A stretch of DNA of 64,000 nucleotides from Shinella zoogloeoides (GTDB lineage Bacteria > Pseudomonadota > Alphaproteobacteria > Rhizobiales > Rhizobiaceae): assembly GCF_033705735.1 (NCBI RefSeq), contig NZ_CP131131.1:434001-498000 (forward strand), given 5' to 3'. Position numbers and translations under genes: made by a program. The notes beneath the pieces are model-generated. The model saw only the letters and a program-made list of their open reading frames with translations, was not told the origin of the DNA and did no database searches. Positions 60,528 through 64,000 of this stretch are shown here, piece by piece. The stretch's first letter is position 1; each line of letters opens with the position of its first letter.

Positions 60528-61424
60528 ATGTCGAAAATCGGTGTCCATTCCTTCGTCTGGAGCGCGGGCTCGTCCAGGAGCGATCTTGAGAAGGCGCTCG
60601 AGAGCACCCACAGGCTCGGCTACAAGCTCATCGAATTCTCCTATCTCGATCCCGAGCAGGTCGACGTGAAATGGCTGTCCGGTCGCCTCGGTGAACTCGG
60701 CCTGGATGTAGCGATAAGCATGGGCCTTCCGCCGGAGGGCGACATTTCCAGCGAGGATGCATCGGTCGTGGCGAACGGCGTCGATATTCTCGACCGCGCC
60801 GTAGCCCTGGTGCGCGACCTGGGCGGCACGAAACTGGCCGGCATCCTTAGCTCCGCCCATGGCAAGCAGGAACACAGCCTGACGCGCAAGGCCTGGGACA
60901 CCAGTGTCTCCGCCCTGTCGAAGGTGGCGGACCGGGCGAAGGCCGCCGGCGTCACGCTCAATCTCGAGATCGTCAATCGCTTTGAGAGCAACATGCTGAA
61001 CACCGCGGCACAAGGACTGGCCTATATCCGCGACACCGGAGCGTCCAACGTGCTCCTGCATCTCGACACGTTCCACATGAACATCGAGGAGGCCGATGTC
61101 GGCCTCGCCATTCGCCACGCGGCTGACAAGATCGGCTATGTCCATATCGGCGAAAGCCATCGCGGCTATCTCGGAACGGGCACGATCGACTTCGCAGCGA
61201 TTTTCGACGCGCTTGTTGCGATCGGCTGGGACGACTACGTCACTTTCGAATCGTTCTCGACGACCATCGTCGACAGGGACCTGTCGCTCAAGACGGCGAT
61301 CTGGCGCAACCTCTGGGACGACAACGTCGCGCTCGCCCACCACGCGAACCGGTTTATCGAATTGGGCCTGGAGACGGCTCGTCGTAAGAGCGAGCTCGTG
61401 TGCCAAGCTCACCTCCCGGTCTAG
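60528..61424 (+). CDS. Sugar phosphate isomerase/epimerase, D-tagatose/psicose 3-epimerase-like
   Basis: 298 residues, TIM barrel of the AP_endonuc_2 superfamily. Metal and catalytic positions of the ketose 3-epimerases are visible: LNLEIVNRFESN (Glu), LHLDTFHMNIEE (Asp and His), VHIGESHRGYLGTGTID (His, Glu, Arg) and VTFESFS (Glu). This favours a ketose 3-epimerase over a xylose isomerase-type enzyme. It ends the plus arm. Together with two FGGY kinases and a class II aldolase it suggests import, C3 epimerisation, phosphorylation and aldol cleavage of a rare ketose. Confidence 0.87.
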   Translation: MSKIGVHSFVWSAGSSRSDLEKALESTHRLGYKLIEFSYLDPEQVDVKWLSGRLGELGLDVAISMGLPPEGDISSEDASVVANGVDILDRAVALVRDLGGTKLAGILSSAHGKQEHSLTRKAWDTSVSALSKVADRAKAAGVTLNLEIVNRFESNMLNTAAQGLAYIRDTGASNVLLHLDTFHMNIEEADVGLAIRHAADKIGYVHIGESHRGYLGTGTIDFAAIFDALVAIGWDDYVTFESFSTTIVDRDLSLKTAIWRNLWDDNVALAHHANRFIELGLETARRKSELVCQAHLPV

Positions 61425-61434
61425 CGACGCTATG

Positions 61435-62193
61435 CTATCGAACTGACCGGCGGGTTCCTTTCCATTCAGGAGCGATTGTTCTCGTCAGTTCGGTTTCGAA
61501 CCTGTAGACCGGGGCGACAGGCCCGAAGATCTCCTCGCCTGCGATGGCGGCGTCGGTGGGCACGTTTTCGATGACGGTCGGTGGATAGAAGTAGCCGTTC
61601 CCCGAAAGCGGCTTGCCCCCTGTCGTGACGCGGGCGCCAGCGGCCACCGCTTCCGAGACGAGCCTGTCGATCTTGCGCACCGCATTCGTCGTGATCATCG
61701 GACCGCATTGCGTGTCGGGATCGTAGCCGGGGCCGACCTTCATCGCGGCCATGCGCGCGGTCAGCCCCGCGACGAAGGCGTCGTGAATGCCTGACTGGAC
61801 GTAGAAGCGGTTGGCGGCCGTGCAGGCTTCGCCGGCATTGCGCATCTTGGCGACCATGGCGCCGTCGAGCGCGGCTTCGAGATCCGCGTCGTCGAAGACG
61901 AGGAAGGGCGCATTGCCGCCGAGTTCCATCGGGCAGCTGACGACCGACTTGGCGGCCTCGGCGAGAAGGGTGCGGCCGACGCCGGTCGAGCCGGTGAAGG
62001 AGAGCTTGCGCACGCGCGGGTCGGCAAGCATGGCATTGGTCACGCCACTCGGGTTCGTCGTGGTCAGGACATTGACGACGCCTGGCGGCACGCCCGCTTC
62101 CTCACCGAGACGGGCCATCGCATAGGCGGTCAGCGGCGTCTCGGAGGCCGGTTTCAGGATAACCGTGCAGCCGGCGGCGAGCGCCGGGCCGAT
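61435..62193 (-). pseudogene. Succinate-semialdehyde-type aldehyde dehydrogenase fragment
   Basis: The minus frame holds the middle of an ALDH close to GabD: IGPALAAGCTVILKPASETP, KLSFTGSTGVGRTLLAEAAK, catalytic Glu in MELGGNAPFLVFDDADLEAA and catalytic Cys in GEACTAANRFYV, then GPMITTNAVRKIDRL and EEIFGPVAPVYRFETE. The first ~170 residues are absent beyond about 62193, where IS66-related sequence begins, and the last ~80 are replaced after TIAPEW. It is a remnant of a gene cut on both sides. Confidence 0.85.
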
Positions 62194-62258
62194 TGATTTG
62201 TCGTGAGGGCTATGATTCAGGCTGGCGTGAAGGAGCCTGACTGATGAGTAGTTTTTTT

Positions 62259-62293
62259 GGCTGACGGACGAGCAAATGGCTTGTCCGTCAGCC
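62259..62293. repeat. Near-perfect 11+3-bp inverted repeat
   Basis: GGCTGACGGAC (62259-62269) and GTCCGTCAGCC (62283-62293) are perfect inverted copies; inside them AGC/GCT pair around a short loop. Seven T residues precede it (62252-62258). It sits at the junction of the ALDH fragment and the IS66 remnant and could be part of a mobile element end; as a terminator it faces an A-run for minus-strand transcripts, which argues against that. Confidence 0.5.
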
Positions 62294-62497
62294 TTCGGGC
62301 TCAAGTCTGAGAAGACCGATCTCGAACAATTCAAGCTGGCACTGGAAGACTTGAAAACGGCCATGGCCACCATCCATACCGAGGATGAAGCGGACATTCC
62401 TGCTGGAAACAGGGTCACCAAGCCACGCGCAATCAATCGTGGCTCCCTTCCGAAGCATCCCCCGTGTCGAGCGGAGAATGCTTCGCGGAAACCCTGA
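62294..62497 (+). pseudogene. tnpC: IS66-family transposase TnpC, N-terminal-region fragment
   Basis: The plus frame reads AFGLKSEKTDLEQFKLALED, LKTAMATIHTEDEA, then RVTKPRAINRGSLPKHPP. In IS66 TnpC this is the FGxxSEKL coiled-coil region followed by the Lys/Arg-rich linker and the GxLPxHLPR motif. The remainder of the protein is lost. Together with the C-terminal piece at 1546-1872 it shows IS66 activity on both sides of the window, in opposite orientation. Confidence 0.82.
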
Positions 62498-62818
62498 CAA
62501 ACCGGGGCAGGCTGGCTGATCCCTCTCTGTTCCGGTTTCGTCCAATGAAGCGCTCCGCAATCGGTCCGTCACAGACGTTTGTTCTCGTGCATGGTGCCAG
62601 GACGCACCAAGAATAGTGCCGACCCGGCGACGCCGCTCGAATAGCGGGTTTAGCCGTGGCCGCCTTTCGTGAGGCGAGTTCTGTTGGACAAGCATACGCG
62701 TGCTCGCGCGTCAGGCCTTCGATCCAGACGCTCGGCGCACCGCGAAGATGCGGCCCGGGGCAGTAGGCCGTTTCGGCCTTCACGGGGCAGGCCAAGCGAG
62801 AGGAAATAGCACGGACTA
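62498..62818. other. Non-coding or decayed stretch
   Basis: About 320 bases between the IS66 remnant and the convergent response-regulator gene. A minus frame with GPHLRGAPSVWIEGLTREHA looks faintly protein-like but is not recognised; nothing else stands out. Confidence 0.35.
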
Positions 62819-63445
62819 TTACCTTTCCTTCAGGGCCAGAGCCGCTTCAACGCGGTTGCGGACCTTCAGCTTCCTTAGAATATTTGTCACGTGGAATTTC
62901 ACGGTTTTTTCATGGACTCCAAGGTTTCCGCCGATCCCTCGATTGCTGAGCCCTTGCGCCAAAAGCTCAAGGACGCGTAGCTCTCGCAAGGTAAGGCGGG
63001 CGAGGGGCGCCGTTTCCGCTTTGCCGCTCAACCGGGTGAGAAGACCGAGGCTGAGGCTCGGTGTTACGAAGGTTTCGCCGGCCGCGACGCTCTTCACGGC
63101 GGCTATCAGATCGTTTGCGCTAATACCCTTCAGAACGTAGCCAGATGCACCGGCCTCTATTGCCCGCATCACGTCATGGCCGTCGTCGGAGCCGGTGAGC
63201 ATCAGGACGCGCGGCGGCCTTTGCGTTGCGGTGATCGCCGCGGCGGCATCGATGCCGTTGCCCGGCATGGATATGTCGAGCAGGATGACATCCGGCTCAT
63301 GGCGCTCGACCAGTTCGAGCGCCTGGCTGCCGGAATTTCCTTCCGCGATGACTGTGATTGTGGGGTCGAGCGCGAGCGATTGCGTGACGCCTGCTCTGAA
63401 CAACGGATGATCGTCAACCACGATAATTCTGATCGGCGCATTCAT
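62819..63445 (-). CDS. LuxR/NarL-family response regulator
   Basis: 208 residues. The receiver domain has IIVVDDHPLFRAG (acidic pocket), phosphoacceptor Asp in DVILLDISMPGNG, the Thr in VLMLTGSDD and Lys in GYVLKGIS. The C-terminal helix-turn-helix reads LTLRELRVLELLAQGLSNRG, IGGNLGVHEKTVKFHVTNIL and RKLKVRNRVEAA. It is a DNA-binding partner of the histidine kinase encoded upstream, with which it overlaps by four bases (ATGA). Confidence 0.93.
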   Translation of the reverse strand: MNAPIRIIVVDDHPLFRAGVTQSLALDPTITVIAEGNSGSQALELVERHEPDVILLDISMPGNGIDAAAAITATQRPPRVLMLTGSDDGHDVMRAIEAGASGYVLKGISANDLIAAVKSVAAGETFVTPSLSLGLLTRLSGKAETAPLARLTLRELRVLELLAQGLSNRGIGGNLGVHEKTVKFHVTNILRKLKVRNRVEAALALKER

Positions 63446-64000
63446 ACTTCATCTCCTCCGTTCAGGACTGTGGCCATTTCGATGACTGTGCCTTGTCGGC
63501 CATGGCGCACGGAGAACGTGCCTCCGAGGCTCTCCACGCGCTCCCGCAGCCCGAACAATCCGAGGCTGCCCTCGGACGTTTCCGGGCGTCCGGCCGTCCC
63601 CGCGCCGTCGTCGCTGACGCGCAAGACGAAAACGTCGCCTTCGTGCCGGCATTCGACGGTTTGCCCATGCCCGCCAGCATGGCGATAGGCGTTGTTGAGG
63701 CCCTCCTGCACGAAGCGGTAGGCGCACAGGCGCATTGCCTGCGAGGAGCGGGACGGCGGCGTGCCGTCGCAGATCAGGGAGACGGCGGTGCCGGTTCTTC
63801 GTTCATGCACGCGCACCACGCTTTCGACGATCTCACGCAGGGACAGCGCCTGGATCTCCGGCAACACCAATCCCCGCGCGATCGCGCGCATGTCATGCAA
63901 TGCATCGCCCAGAAGGCCCTCGATCGCCGTCAGTATCGCCGCCCGCCCGTCTTTGTCCGCCGCGCGCCGGACCTGCTCGATCTTGAGTGCGGAAAGACCG
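63442..64000 (-). CDS. NarX/DegS-type sensor histidine kinase, C-terminal part (runs off the right edge)
   Basis: About 185 residues are visible. The HisKA_3 region (GLSALKIEQVRRAADKDGRA, LLGDALHDMRAIARGLVLPE) precedes an HATPase_c domain with the N-box YRFVQEGLNNAYRHAGG, G1 box VSDDGAGTAG and G2 box GSLGLFGLRERVESLGGTFS. The phospho-His and any sensor domain lie beyond position 64000. It pairs with the adjacent NarL-type regulator; the signal is unknown. Confidence 0.9.
   Translation of the reverse strand, partial: GLSALKIEQVRRAADKDGRAAILTAIEGLLGDALHDMRAIARGLVLPEIQALSLREIVESVVRVHERRTGTAVSLICDGTPPSRSSQAMRLCAYRFVQEGLNNAYRHAGGHGQTVECRHEGDVFVLRVSDDGAGTAGRPETSEGSLGLFGLRERVESLGGTFSVRHGRQGTVIEMATVLNGGDEV

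Noticed and set aside
1..64000. CRISPR arrays, tRNA or rRNA genes, replication origin
   Set aside because: No regularly spaced repeats, no tRNA-like cloverleaf or rRNA sequence and no rep/par genes were noticed by eye; a short tRNA could have been missed without a covariance search.

Overview
The window looks like an accessory region of a GC-rich alphaproteobacterium of the Rhizobiaceae type (Rhizobium/Agrobacterium/Shinella-like). I infer this from the codon bias, the TGA-N9-TCA motifs typical of RirA-type iron control, the ribose-type ABC sugar operons, and the IS66 and IS3 remnants. No rRNA, tRNA, CRISPR array, replication or partition gene was seen. The many truncated genes and IS fragments fit a plasmid or a genomic-island-rich replicon.

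Layout. 1-5.3 kb: debris (ClC channel fragment, IS66 and IS3 fragments) around an SBF-family transporter, a hipBA pair and a shortened serine recombinase. 5.7-10.9 kb (minus): an iron-chelate uptake operon with a PchR-like AraC regulator, a TonB-dependent receptor, an RhtX/FptX-like permease, a methyltransferase and a cupin. 11.2-16.1 kb: gene fragments, then a first ECF sigma / FecR / TonB transducer module. 16.4-27.0 kb: a second ECF sigma / FecR / TonB module, apparently co-directional and largely overlapping with a PepSY membrane protein, three small uncharacterised proteins and a Znu/Troa-type metal ABC transporter with two binding proteins. 27.1-28.2 kb: more fragments, including ureD.

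28.1-37.4 kb: a LysR regulator divergent from a ureide-like catabolic operon (M20 amidohydrolase, PuuE-like deacetylase, two short-chain-type dehydrogenases, a sugar-type ABC transporter and RidA). 37.6-41.8 kb: a BrnTA toxin-antitoxin pair, an exonuclease and fragments (LysR, cupin, betB with an internal deletion, AHSA1). 41.9-50.4 kb (minus): a complete heme-acquisition operon in the order hasI-hasS-hasR-hasA-hasD-hasE. Its hemophore carries an RTX-like C-terminal extension.

50.6-51.3 kb: fragments (chemotaxis receptor, gluconokinase). 51.4-61.4 kb: two divergent arms of a sugar catabolic locus (HAD hydrolase, FGGY kinase and class II aldolase on minus; DeoR regulator, second FGGY kinase, ABC transporter and ketose 3-epimerase-like protein on plus). 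61.4-62.5 kb: aldehyde dehydrogenase and IS66 fragments. 62.8-64 kb: a NarL/NarX-type two-component system running off the right edge.

The theme is iron or metal acquisition: three cell-surface-signalling modules plus one AraC-controlled module in about 45 kb. Four TGA-N9-TCA palindromes lie upstream of these operons. The most unusual systems are the RTX-tailed HasA operon and the operon that couples surface signalling to a metal ABC transporter.
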